Shown piece by piece: positions 1 through 7,281 of a DNA stretch of 64,000 nt (positions are counted from its first letter, which is position 1; every line of letters starts with the position of its first letter). The position numbers and the translations under genes were made by a program. Where the stretch lies: contig NZ_LRUB01000006.1 in assembly GCF_001550065.1 (NCBI RefSeq), positions 94,372 through 158,371 of the forward strand, written 5' to 3'. A model generated the notes under the pieces. The model saw only the letters and a list, made by a program, of their open reading frames with translations, was not told the DNA's origin and did not search any database. Source of the DNA: Kordiimonas lipolytica (GTDB lineage: Bacteria > Pseudomonadota > Alphaproteobacteria > Sphingomonadales > Kordiimonadaceae).

Positions 1-382
1 CGTCCATCATCACCTTGAGGCGCACCAGCGAGCGGACACGGGCAAACAGCGCCAAATCCTGCACGGGTTTGGTCAGGAAATCATCAGCCCCGGCTTCAAG
101 CCCAGCCACCCGGTCAGAGGGCTGGTCAAGCGCGGTCACCATAACCACGGGAATATGGGCGGTTGCGGGGTCTGCCTTGATCCGGCGGCAAACCTCAAAA
201 CCGTCCATGCCCGGCATCATCACGTCCAGAAGGATAATATCAGGATGCTCGCGACTGATCACATCCAGAGCCTCCGGGCCGCTGAATGCTGTCAGTACGT
301 CAAAATATTCGCTTGTAAGCTTGGCTTCGAGAAGCTTGACGTTCGGCGGAACGTCGTCAACCACCAGCACCCGCGCTGTCAT
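1..382 (-). CDS. pleD: Response regulator PleD (diguanylate cyclase), N-terminal part only
   Basis: The start codon lies at 380-382 on the minus strand and the gene runs off the left edge, so only about 127 residues are present. What remains is a complete receiver domain: acidic pair D9-D10 in VLVVDD, phospho-acceptor D53 in LLDVMMPG, and conserved K105 in FLTKP, followed by the start of the linker into the second receiver. In the family, PleD has two receiver domains and a C-terminal GGDEF domain that makes c-di-GMP and drives the swarmer-to-stalked transition in Caulobacter. The GGDEF part is outside the window, so its activity cannot be judged. It sits 6 bases after divK on the same strand, the usual divK-pleD operon. 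Identification rests on receiver similarity plus this context. Confidence 0.9.
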   Translation of the reverse strand, partial: MTARVLVVDDVPPNVKLLEAKLTSEYFDVLTAFSGPEALDVISREHPDIILLDVMMPGMDGFEVCRRIKADPATAHIPVVMVTALDQPSDRVAGLEAGADDFLTKPVQDLALFARVRSLVRLKVMMD

Positions 383-388
383 CGCACT

Positions 389-754
389 CTATCCTACGAA
401 CTGTTTTACGGTTTCGAGGAAGTGTCCCACCGAAATAGGCTTTGCGATATAGGCCTCGCAGCCGCCTTCTCTGATCTTTTCCTCGTCGCCTTTCATGGCA
501 AATGCGGTAACGGCGACCACCGGAATTTTCCGCAGGTCTTCGTCTTCCTTCAGCCATTTGGTCACTTCAAGACCGGAGACTTCCGGCAACTGGATGTCCA
601 TCAGAATCAAGTCGGGGTTATGTTCACGCGCCAGATCAAGCGCGGCCATACCGTCACGTGTCTGGATCGTCTCATAATCGTGAGCTTCCAAAAGATCGCA
701 AAACAACTTCATGTTCAGTTCGTTGTCTTCGACTATCAGGATCTTTTTACCCAT
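389..754 (-). CDS. divK: Single-domain response regulator DivK
   Basis: This 121-residue protein is one receiver domain and nothing else, the size of Caulobacter DivK. It has the acidic pair E9-D10 (ILIVED), phospho-acceptor D53 (LMDIQLP), switch threonine in AVTAFAM and K105 (YIAKP). In the family, DivK is phosphorylated by DivJ and dephosphorylated by PleC and controls CtrA through DivL and CckA. The ATG at 752-754 is chosen because the protein then begins directly at the first receiver strand ([11 protein letters not shown]); the open frame extends much further upstream but that extension overlaps the divergent gene and has no family similarity. It is followed after 6 bases by pleD. The kinases are not in the window. 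Confidence 0.95.
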   Translation of the reverse strand: MGKKILIVEDNELNMKLFCDLLEAHDYETIQTRDGMAALDLAREHNPDLILMDIQLPEVSGLEVTKWLKEDEDLRKIPVVAVTAFAMKGDEEKIREGGCEAYIAKPISVGHFLETVKQFVG

Positions 755-973
755 ACGGTTCCCCTGGCCCCTCCACAAGGCGCTTTGGTTCATTACCCAA
801 CCTTTTCGATAATAGTCGTGCTTTCGACAAAAAGACAAGCCCGTCAAGGGATTAAAATAAATTTTTCCTTGAAAAGCGCATGCCTGTGCCAAAAAAGTCA
901 TTCCACTGGCGGGTGGAATTTGGGACAATGGCATCAGGCTAAACAAAAACATACCGCTAGCGAGGCATTTTCC
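755..973. promoter_or_regulatory. Divergent intergenic region between divK and the DUF3572 gene
   Basis: This 219-base gap must hold promoters for the divK-pleD operon (minus) and the DUF3572-HAD-dinB operon (plus). A perfect 7-bp inverted repeat (ATTCCAC / GTGGAAT, 6-base spacer) sits at 900-919, about 55 bases before the plus-strand start, and could be an operator. At 852-866 there is TTAA, seven bases, then TTTT, which matches only one half of a CtrA box (TTAA-N7-TTAA). No sigma-70 hexamers were assigned with confidence. Confidence 0.35.
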
Positions 974-1249
974 ATGACCCCCGACATCGCCCAGACCGTT
1001 GCGCTCCAGAGCGCGGCCTTCATCTTTCAGGAAGATGAAATCCGCGACCGCTTCATGGCGCTCTCGGGTGTGGATGTGGACGATATCCGCGCCCGTATCC
1101 AAGACCCGGCTTTCCTGGCGTCCGTCCTTGAGTTCCTGGTGAATTTCGAGCCGGACCTGATGGCCTGTGCGGAAACGCTGGGGGAAAAGCCCGAAACGCT
1201 GGTAACCGCATGGCGCGCGCTGGGCGGCGGCGAAGGCCAGGACTGGTAG
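974..1249 (+). CDS. DUF3572 family protein
   Basis: A 91-residue, mostly helical acidic protein without signal peptide or membrane segment. It matches the alphaproteobacterial DUF3572 family in length and in its pattern ([10 protein letters not shown] near the N-terminus, [16 protein letters not shown] in the middle, ending EGQDW). No function is established for the family. The ATG at 974 is chosen because the family begins close to it; the reading frame continues upstream to 155 but that part is antisense to pleD and divK. It is the first gene of a tight run: the HAD gene starts 4 bases after its stop, and dinB follows. Confidence 0.85.
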   Translation: MTPDIAQTVALQSAAFIFQEDEIRDRFMALSGVDVDDIRARIQDPAFLASVLEFLVNFEPDLMACAETLGEKPETLVTAWRALGGGEGQDW

Positions 1250-1253
1250 CGCC

Positions 1254-1904
1254 ATGACAAGTGTTTCAGACCTCATTGCCACCATCGACCCCGGGCGCCC
1301 TCTTTTGCTGCTGGACGCAGACGAAGTGCTGCTCAGGTTCGTCGAGCGGCTGGAACAGTATCTGGCCACCCAAGGGGCGGAACTGAGGCTTTCAAGCTTC
1401 CAGCTAAGCGGCAATATCTTTCACAGAGGCAGCGAGACTCCGGTCCCGCCTGAACATGTGCGCGACCATATCGCCGGCTTTTTCGATGCCTGTGTCGACG
1501 ATGTACCGCTGGTGGACGGCGCGCGGGATGCGCTCGACGGCCTGCGCGAGGTCTACCAGATTGCGATTCTCTCTAACGTGCCCAGCCGCTGCCGCGACCG
1601 CCGCGAAGCCAGCCTGAAGGCCCAAGGCCTGGATTATCCGGTGATCGCCAACAAGGGCGAAAAGGGACCGGGGGCAAGAACTCTCGCGGATGCTGTATCC
1701 GCCCATACCGTGTTCATCGATGACCTGCCGCCCCAGCACACGTCTGTGGCAGCCCACGCGCCGGAAATTCACAGGGTGCATTTCATCGGCGACCCGCGCC
1801 TCGCGAAACTTATCGGCAAGGCACCAGACGCCCATGTCCGCTTCAATGACTGGCCAACCCTTGGCGATCACCTGCATGCGCTGGCCCAGGGGCAGCGACC
1901 ATGA
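1254..1904 (+). CDS. HAD-superfamily hydrolase
   Basis: A 216-residue soluble protein with the HAD order of motifs: motif [12 protein letters not shown] near residue 18 (nucleophile Asp in DADE instead of the usual DxDGT), motif II LSNVP near residue 103, a lysine in the KGEKGPGA segment, and motif IV FIDDLP near residue 154. The HAD fold generally performs phosphoryl transfer through an aspartyl intermediate; the substrate here cannot be told. The second motif-I residue is Asp, so phosphatase activity remains plausible, although the following glutamate is unusual. Its stop overlaps the dinB start (ATGA), which suggests translational coupling within a DUF3572-HAD-dinB operon. Confidence 0.8.
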   Translation: MTSVSDLIATIDPGRPLLLLDADEVLLRFVERLEQYLATQGAELRLSSFQLSGNIFHRGSETPVPPEHVRDHIAGFFDACVDDVPLVDGARDALDGLREVYQIAILSNVPSRCRDRREASLKAQGLDYPVIANKGEKGPGARTLADAVSAHTVFIDDLPPQHTSVAAHAPEIHRVHFIGDPRLAKLIGKAPDAHVRFNDWPTLGDHLHALAQGQRP

Positions 1905-3220
1905 CCCAGACAGCCGCGACACAGGCGGGTTCATCCCGCCCTAGCCTGTGTCGGGTATGCCTGCATGAATATGACGGTGGCAAAATATGCCCCAAGTGCG
2001 ACAGACCAAGGACAATTTCGCATCCGGAACTTTTTAGCCTGACCATCGCACACATTGATTGCGACGCCTTTTATGCCTCTATTGAGAAGCGCGACAACCC
2101 GGAACTGGCGTCAAAACCTGTGATGATCGGCGGCGAGCACAGGGGCGTGGTTTCCACCTGTTGCTATATCGCGCGCATGAGCGGGGTCAGGTCCGCCATG
2201 CCGATGTATAAGGCGCGGAAGCTATGCCCGGACGCCGTGATCCTGAAGCCGCGCATGAGCCACTATCAGGCAGTCGGCCGTCAGGTGCGGGACATGATGC
2301 GTGACCTGACCCCGCTTGTGGAACCGCTGTCGATCGACGAAGCCTTTCTCGACCTCACAGGCACAGAGCGGCTGCACAAGGCCTCTCCCGCCAAGCTCCT
2401 CGCCAAATTCGCGCTGGATGTGGAACGAGAGGTGGGGATCACTGTCTCTGTCGGGCTGGCCGCCAACAAGTTCCTGGCTAAACTGGCGTCTGACATGGAC
2501 AAGCCGCGGGGCTTCACTGTGATTGGTGAAAGCGACAAGCAAGCCGTGCTTGCCTCGCTGCCGATCACGCGCATCTATGGCATCGGCGCAAAATCAGCAA
2601 GAACCTTGGAAAAAGATGGGCTGACCCAGATCAGCCAGTTGCAGGAGATGGAAGAAAGTACCCTCATGCGCCGGTACGGCGAGACCGGACAACGGCTCTA
2701 CCGCCTGTCCCGCGGCATTGATAATCGCCGGGTCAGCCCCGTGTCTGAAACCAAGAGCGTTTCAAGCGAACGCACGCTCGATAAAGACCTGGCGGACTAT
2801 GACGCGCTTGAAGAAAAGCTCTGGCCTCTATGCGAAGCCGTGTCTGCAGACCTGAAGCGCAAGGACCTGGCGGGCATCACCATCACGCTCAAGCTCAAGA
2901 CAAGCATGCACCGCATCATCACCCGCTCGCGCACTATCTCCGGCGCCACGCAACTGGCGGGCACAATCTTCGAGATCGGCCAGCAACTCCTGAAGCCGCT
3001 CGCGGATGGCACGCCCTACCGCCTGATCGGCATCGGCGTCAGCCATTTCAGGCCGCTCGCTGAGGCCGACCAGCCGGACCTGATTGAGCCCGCGCGCACC
3101 AAACGCCAGACGGCTGAAAAGGCCATGGACGCCCTACGCGGCAAATTTGGCACGGCAGCCATCATGAAGGGACGCTCCAAGGTCCCGGCAAAAGATGCCC
3201 CCTCCCCAAGAAAGAAATAA
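1901..3220 (+). CDS. dinB: DNA polymerase IV (Y-family) with N-terminal Cys4 motif
   Basis: This 439-residue error-prone translesion polymerase has Y-family catalytic residues D53 (HIDCDAF) and D146-E147 (LSIDEAF), the YIARMSGVRSAMP finger segment, a helix-hairpin-helix around IYGIGAKSARTL, and a little-finger domain after residue 290. Ahead of the catalytic core is a roughly 45-residue extension with two CxxC pairs, C17/C20 and C30/C33, likely binding zinc; E. coli DinB lacks it, but I recall longer alphaproteobacterial DinB proteins of this type. The ATG overlaps the stop of the HAD gene by four bases. No LexA box was identified in front of the operon. The gene is followed by about 90 bases and then a GGDEF gene. 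Confidence 0.93.
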   Translation: MTQTAATQAGSSRPSLCRVCLHEYDGGKICPKCDRPRTISHPELFSLTIAHIDCDAFYASIEKRDNPELASKPVMIGGEHRGVVSTCCYIARMSGVRSAMPMYKARKLCPDAVILKPRMSHYQAVGRQVRDMMRDLTPLVEPLSIDEAFLDLTGTERLHKASPAKLLAKFALDVEREVGITVSVGLAANKFLAKLASDMDKPRGFTVIGESDKQAVLASLPITRIYGIGAKSARTLEKDGLTQISQLQEMEESTLMRRYGETGQRLYRLSRGIDNRRVSPVSETKSVSSERTLDKDLADYDALEEKLWPLCEAVSADLKRKDLAGITITLKLKTSMHRIITRSRTISGATQLAGTIFEIGQQLLKPLADGTPYRLIGIGVSHFRPLAEADQPDLIEPARTKRQTAEKAMDALRGKFGTAAIMKGRSKVPAKDAPSPRKK

Positions 3221-3312
3221 TAAATTCATATATTTCAGAACCTTATCACAGCCCCTTCAGTGGCACAGGTCTTGCTAGTCTTTTCCCGAGCAACCAATGT
3301 TTGGAGAGACGC

Positions 3313-4017
3313 ATGATCGAGCAGTCCAAAAACAAGCTGAACGACAAGGCCGAGATCAACCCCTATGTCAGCAACCTCGCGAGCAAGCTGATGCAGACCG
3401 CGGCTAATGCTGAAATGAAATTCGACAGCGCAGGCTGGCAGTTGATTACAGAAGTGTTGAGCTTCGCAGCCGCCGCCGAGCAACGCATGTCGGAGCAACA
3501 GGAACGGATTTCCTTCCTTGAGCAGCTATCCGTCACTGACGAACTGACCGGCATTCCGAACCGGCGCGGCCTCAGAACTGCCCTTGGCCAGACGCTGGCA
3601 TCCGCCGGCCGCCACGGCGAAGAAGGCGTGCTGGGCTTTATCGACCTGGACGGTTTCAAGCATATCAATGACGTTCACGGCCACATGGCTGGCGACGCCG
3701 TGCTTCGCTTCGTTGCCAAGGCCCTGAAGCAGCATGTTCGGCCGTCAGACACCGTGGCGCGCATCGCGGGTGACGAATTTGCTGTCATTCTGAAGCGCTG
3801 CTCTGCCGCGCAGGGGATGAAGCGCCTTCAGACACTGCAAAAGGAAATCAACGCCGGCAAGGTACGCTACGGCGGTGCCACCATTCCGGTGCGGTGCTCC
3901 ATCGGTGTTCAGGCGTTTGACGGCACCACCGACCCTGCCGTGCTGATCGAAGCGGCGGACCAGGCCATGTACCACGACAAACAGACGCGCAAGGGCGCGC
4001 ATCTGAAGTCGGCGTAG
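3313..4017 (+). CDS. GGDEF-domain protein (putative diguanylate cyclase), cytoplasmic
   Basis: A 234-residue protein with a helical N-terminal part (about residues 1-70, no membrane segment, no recognised sensor) and a GGDEF domain from about residue 72 (SVTDELTGIPNRRGL). The active-site signature reads AGDEF (152-156), a variant that is often still active, and the inhibitory I-site RxxD is intact at R143-D146, five residues before it. This suggests a product-inhibited diguanylate cyclase that makes c-di-GMP from GTP. The ATG at 3313 is preferred over the in-frame TTG at 3301 because GGAGA at 3303-3307 then serves as ribosome binding site. It is followed by a structured intergenic region with a terminator. 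Confidence 0.88.
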   Translation: MIEQSKNKLNDKAEINPYVSNLASKLMQTAANAEMKFDSAGWQLITEVLSFAAAAEQRMSEQQERISFLEQLSVTDELTGIPNRRGLRTALGQTLASAGRHGEEGVLGFIDLDGFKHINDVHGHMAGDAVLRFVAKALKQHVRPSDTVARIAGDEFAVILKRCSAAQGMKRLQTLQKEINAGKVRYGGATIPVRCSIGVQAFDGTTDPAVLIEAADQAMYHDKQTRKGAHLKSA

Positions 4018-4056
4018 GGTATCAGGAAGACTGTCACAGCGCGATTGCAGGTCGTC

Positions 4057-4187
4057 ACTCGCCGTTTGCGAAGCTGGCGGTACGCCACCTGATCGGCGAG
4101 TCCATCACAGCAAACGCAGACGGAGAAGTGGATTCGCCGGTCAGGCCGGCGAATGACGCTTTTGGGGCCTTCAAGGCCCTTTTTTTA
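4057..4187 (+). ncRNA. Candidate structured RNA (three hairpins, the last a terminator)
   Basis: Three hairpins follow one another between the GGDEF gene and ridA. First: arms 4057-4064 and 4094-4101 (ACTCGCCG / CGGCGAGT) enclosing an inner hairpin TGGCG-GTA-CGCCA at 4075-4087. Second: a perfect 9-bp stem 4132-4140 / 4146-4154 (ATTCGCCGG / CCGGCGAAT) with a 5-base loop. Third: an intrinsic terminator at 4165-4186. The arms of the first two hairpins are similar enough that 4094-4099 can pair with 4134-4139, and 4059-4064 with 4147-4152, giving alternative folds. It may be a 3'-UTR-derived small RNA, a separate small RNA or a leader of ridA. No known family was recognised, and no promoter was assigned. 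Confidence 0.4.
4164..4187 (+). terminator. Rho-independent terminator after the GGDEF gene
   Basis: The stem GGGCCT / AGGCCC (4165-4170 and 4174-4179) with a 3-base loop is followed at once by seven T residues (4180-4186) on the plus strand. It ends the upstream dinB/GGDEF transcription or the putative structured RNA, 62 bases before ridA. Confidence 0.85.
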
Positions 4188-4248
4188 TGCCCAACCGTTT
4201 GCTATAAGGGCTTAACTTCCTTAGGTTTTCTAGAGTTTGGACACCCCA

Positions 4249-4713
4249 ATGAGCATTGAAGCACGCCTGAAAGACCTCGGCATCGACCTGCCAACTCCCG
4301 TTGCCCCCGTGGCCAACTATGTCCCCTTTGTCAGAAGCGGTAACCTGGTCAGCATTTCCGGCCAAATCCCCATGCAGGACGGCAAGCTTGCCTTTGAAGG
4401 CAAGGTCGGGAACGGGGTTTCCGAGGACGACGCCAAGGCCGCAGCCCGCCTGTGCGCCATCAACCTGATCGCCCAGATGAAAGCAGCCTGCGACGGCGAC
4501 CTGGACCGCGTGGACCGCGTAGTAAAGCTTGGCGGCTTTGTGAACTGTGTCGATGGCTTCGGCGGCCAGCCGCAGATCATCAATGCGGCAAGCGACCTGA
4601 TGGTTGACGTATTTGGCGACGCAGGACGCCACAGCCGGTCTGCAGTAGGCGTGAACGCCCTGCCCCTGAATGTGCCGGTGGAAATCGACGCGCTCGTTGA
4701 AATCAAGGACTGA
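4249..4713 (+). CDS. RidA/YjgF/YER057c family protein (enamine/imine deaminase family)
   Basis: A 154-residue soluble protein of the Rid superfamily, in the longer subgroup (about 150 residues rather than 128). It shows the NLVSISGQIPM strand near residue 30 and the segment RHSRSAVGVNALPLNVPVEI near the C-terminus, which carries the conserved arginine that in RidA binds the carboxylate of 2-aminoacrylate. RidA members hydrolyse reactive enamines/imines released by PLP enzymes; this subgroup is less well characterised and the deaminase role is inferred. The ATG at 4249 is chosen over an in-frame TTG at 4237; no strong ribosome binding site is visible. The glycerophosphodiesterase gene follows after one base, so they are probably cotranscribed. 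Confidence 0.85.
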   Translation: MSIEARLKDLGIDLPTPVAPVANYVPFVRSGNLVSISGQIPMQDGKLAFEGKVGNGVSEDDAKAAARLCAINLIAQMKAACDGDLDRVDRVVKLGGFVNCVDGFGGQPQIINAASDLMVDVFGDAGRHSRSAVGVNALPLNVPVEIDALVEIKD

Positions 4714-4714
4714 T

Positions 4715-5473
4715 ATGGCAAACGGCAAGACAGCAGCCCGCGAATTTCCATGGCTGACAGAAAAAGACGTCGCCCACCGGGGCCTGCATAAGCCAGGCAC
4801 AGTGGCGGAGGAAAACACCATCGCTGCAGTCTCTGACGCGGTGCATGCGGGCTATGGCGTTGAAATCGACGTACGCGCCACCGCAGACGATATTGTCGTT
4901 GTATTTCATGATGATACACTTGAACGCATGACAGACGGCCAAGGGGCCGTTGGCATGTGGGGCTTCCAGCAGCTGAAGAAATTCACTGTGGGTAAAAGCG
5001 GCAAGCCGATCCCAAGCCTGCCGGATGTAATGGATGCGATCGACGGCCAAGTGCCACTTTTTATCGAGATCAAATCCCATCCTAAAATGGACATCCAGAA
5101 ACTGTGTGCCGGCGTTCGCCACTCCTTTGAAGGCTATCAGGGGCCGGTGGCCGTGATGTCATTCGACCCGCGAATCGTACTGTGGTTCAAAACCTATATG
5201 CCGAAATACGCCCGCGGCCTGGTCGTTGGCCGTGAAGTGCTGCTGGGTGTCAGAAAGCGTCTCGGGCTTCAGCTGGCTGTCCATAAATGCAAGCCTGACT
5301 TCCTGGCCTGCGACATCAACCTGCTGCCCAACACCTATTGCACCAAATGGCGCGAAAAGGGCAAGCCGCTCCTGACCTGGACAGTAAGGGACAAACAGCT
5401 CGAGGCCGTTGGCCGCCAGCATGCCGACGCCCTGATCTTTGAAGCCCCTGCCGTGGTGGGCGAGGACTTTTAG
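4715..5473 (+). CDS. Glycerophosphodiester phosphodiesterase family protein
   Basis: A 252-residue TIM-barrel phosphodiesterase. The family motifs are present: HRGLHK at 21-26, EENT at 32-35, the metal ligands E50 and D52 in VEIDVR, and the second catalytic histidine H65 in VVFHDDTLER, then IEIKS near residue 115 and the C-terminal LLTWTVRD strand. The family hydrolyses deacylated phospholipids to glycerol 3-phosphate and an alcohol. There is no signal peptide, so a cytoplasmic UgpQ-like enzyme is expected. It starts one base after the ridA stop and ends two bases before the FemAB-like gene, indicating a three-gene operon. Confidence 0.9.
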   Translation: MANGKTAAREFPWLTEKDVAHRGLHKPGTVAEENTIAAVSDAVHAGYGVEIDVRATADDIVVVFHDDTLERMTDGQGAVGMWGFQQLKKFTVGKSGKPIPSLPDVMDAIDGQVPLFIEIKSHPKMDIQKLCAGVRHSFEGYQGPVAVMSFDPRIVLWFKTYMPKYARGLVVGREVLLGVRKRLGLQLAVHKCKPDFLACDINLLPNTYCTKWREKGKPLLTWTVRDKQLEAVGRQHADALIFEAPAVVGEDF

Positions 5474-5475
5474 GC

Positions 5476-6624
5476 ATGCCGGACGGCAGCCAAATCAAGG
5501 CGTCCTTCGCAAATTCCATCAGTGATATCGGGCGCGAAGCATGGGATGCCTGCGCCGGGCACAGCAACCCTTTCATAGGATTCGATTTCCTTCAGGCGCT
5601 TGAGGAAAGCGGCTGCGCCTCGGCGGACACTGGCTGGCAACCGTTCCATGCCCGGATCGACCTTGATGGTATGGATCGCCCGTTGGCCGTGATGCCGCTT
5701 TATATGAAAAGCCATTCCTATGGCGAATATGTGTTCGACCATGCTTGGGCCCAGGCCTATGAACGGGCGGGCGGCCAATATTACCCGAAGCTGCAATCTT
5801 CCGTGCCCTTTGTGCCTGCCACCGGTCCGCGCCTGCTGTCCCGCGCGGATGATATGGGGCGCATATCCCTTCTTGAAGCCGCGCAGGGCCTGACGGACCA
5901 GCTGGGGCTTTCCTCCCTGCACCTGACGTTCCTGCCCGAAGACGAAGCACAGCTCGCGGGTGCGAACGGCTATCTGATCAGGAACGATCAGCAATTCCAC
6001 TGGCGCAACCGGGACTTCCGGGATTTTGAAGATTTCCTTGAAGCCCTGTCGTCAAGGAAACGCAAGCAGATCAGGAAAGAACGCCGCACGGTTGCGGATA
6101 GCGGTATCCAGATCGAGCTGCTGACAGGCGGCGACATCCAGGAGCATCACTGGGACCATTTCTATCGCTGCTACATCGATACCGGCGCGCGCAAATGGGG
6201 CCAGCCCTATCTGAACCGCGAGTTCTTCTCGCTCATTGGCGAGCGCATGGCGGACCGCATCCTGCTGGTGCACTGCAGCCTTGATGGCCGCCCGGTTGCC
6301 TCCGCGCTCAATTTCATTGGTGGGAACACGCTTTACGGCCGTCACTGGGGCTGCGTGGAAGACCACGCCTGCCTGCATTTCGAAGCCTGCTACTACCAAG
6401 CCATTGAGTTCGCCATCAACCGCGGCCTGACGTTTGTTGAGGCAGGTGCCCAGGGCCCGCACAAGCTGGCGCGCGGCTATGAGCCCGTGAAGACCTACAG
6501 CGCGCATTATCTGCGCGACCCCGGCTTTCACCGCGCCGTTGCTCAGTATCTGGCCGAGGAACGCGAGGCGGTCGCAGGCGACATCGCCTATTATGGCGAA
6601 CACTCGCCGTTCAGGAAGGATTAG
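5476..6624 (+). CDS. FemAB-like GNAT-fold protein (peptidogalycan biosynthesis/recognition family, PF04339 type)
   Basis: A 382-residue protein that matches the alphaproteobacterial family annotated as peptidogalycan biosynthesis/recognition (FemAB-related acetyltransferase fold). Recognisable segments are the N-terminal NPFIGFDFLQALEESG, the central SRKRKQIRKERR basic helix, and the C-terminal HFEACYYQAIEFAINRGL followed by FVEAGAQGPHKLARGYEPV. The exact reaction is not established for the family; FemAB relatives transfer aminoacyl groups, but that should not be assumed here. It begins 2 bases after the glycerophosphodiesterase gene and overlaps the convergent GNAT gene by four bases at its stop. 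Confidence 0.85.
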   Translation: MPDGSQIKASFANSISDIGREAWDACAGHSNPFIGFDFLQALEESGCASADTGWQPFHARIDLDGMDRPLAVMPLYMKSHSYGEYVFDHAWAQAYERAGGQYYPKLQSSVPFVPATGPRLLSRADDMGRISLLEAAQGLTDQLGLSSLHLTFLPEDEAQLAGANGYLIRNDQQFHWRNRDFRDFEDFLEALSSRKRKQIRKERRTVADSGIQIELLTGGDIQEHHWDHFYRCYIDTGARKWGQPYLNREFFSLIGERMADRILLVHCSLDGRPVASALNFIGGNTLYGRHWGCVEDHACLHFEACYYQAIEFAINRGLTFVEAGAQGPHKLARGYEPVKTYSAHYLRDPGFHRAVAQYLAEEREAVAGDIAYYGEHSPFRKD

Positions 6625-7160
6625 CGCATATCCTCCGCTCCAATGCGGTAGAGGACGTGCGGACGGATGGGGTGGCCCTCTTCGATCATCGGGTGGTCGA
6701 AATCACCTCCCTGATCCCGCGTCATGCCGATCTTTTCCATCACCCGCATGGACGGGCCGTTTACTTTGGCGGTGAAGGCCACCACTTCAGGCGCCTGCAG
6801 TTTGGAAAATGCAAAGGCCAGGCACGCCCGCGCACCTTCAGGGGCCAGCCCCTGCCCCCATGCATTTGCTGCCAGCCGCCAGCCGATCTCGATGCCGTCA
6901 CCGATGCCGTAATAGTCCGGCACGTCCTGAATGCCGATAAAGCCGATGAACTGGCCACTATCGCGCTTTTCAGTGGCCCAGAAGCAATAGCCGACTTCCG
7001 CCTGCGCCTTCATCTGGCGGTCAATCGTGGCGTCGCTTTGTGCGCGGGTTTGCACGCTGGGGAAATAGCGCATCACATCCGCGTCGGCGTTCAAGGCTGC
7101 GAAGGGTTCACGGTCTTCCTCTCGCCACGGGCGCAGGATCAGGCGGTCGGTCACAAGCAC
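6621..7160 (-). CDS. GNAT family N-acetyltransferase (RimJ/RimL type)
   Basis: A 179-residue acetyltransferase of the RimJ/RimL/SpeG-like class that begins with the typical LVTDRLILRPWREED strand, then IEIGWRLAANAWGQGLAPEG (beta-4 and the acetyl-CoA binding loop, QGLAPEGA standing for the Q/RxxGxG/A signature) and NGPSMRVMEKIGM (the N-x-x-S-x-x-V-x-E-K-x-G motif). The substrate, a protein N-terminus or a small amine, cannot be deduced. The start is a GTG at 7158-7160. It is convergent with the FemAB-like gene (4-base overlap). About 65 bases separate its start from the clpA terminator, so it has its own promoter or depends on read-through. Confidence 0.87.
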   Translation of the reverse strand: MLVTDRLILRPWREEDREPFAALNADADVMRYFPSVQTRAQSDATIDRQMKAQAEVGYCFWATEKRDSGQFIGFIGIQDVPDYYGIGDGIEIGWRLAANAWGQGLAPEGARACLAFAFSKLQAPEVVAFTAKVNGPSMRVMEKIGMTRDQGGDFDHPMIEEGHPIRPHVLYRIGAEDMR

Positions 7161-7224
7161 GGCATTTCCCCAAATAGTGCATGAAAAGGGCGCGGGTTAT
7201 AGCGCGGGCAGACACAGTGATCAA

Positions 7225-7258
7225 GAAAAAAGCCAGCAACCGCGGGGCTACTGGCTTT
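7225..7258 (-). terminator. Rho-independent terminator of clpA
   Basis: On the minus strand the stem AGCCAG / CTGGCT (7251-7256 and 7231-7236) with a GC-rich 14-base loop is followed by a run of T residues (complement of 7225-7230). It lies 24 bases after the clpA stop codon. Confidence 0.75.
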
Positions 7259-7281
7259 TGTGTATCTGGGCTTGATGGCCG

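Noticed and set aside
755..1414. N-terminal extension of divK on the minus strand
   Set aside because: The frame is open for 220 more codons, but these are antisense to the DUF3572 and HAD genes, and DivK is a 121-residue single receiver.
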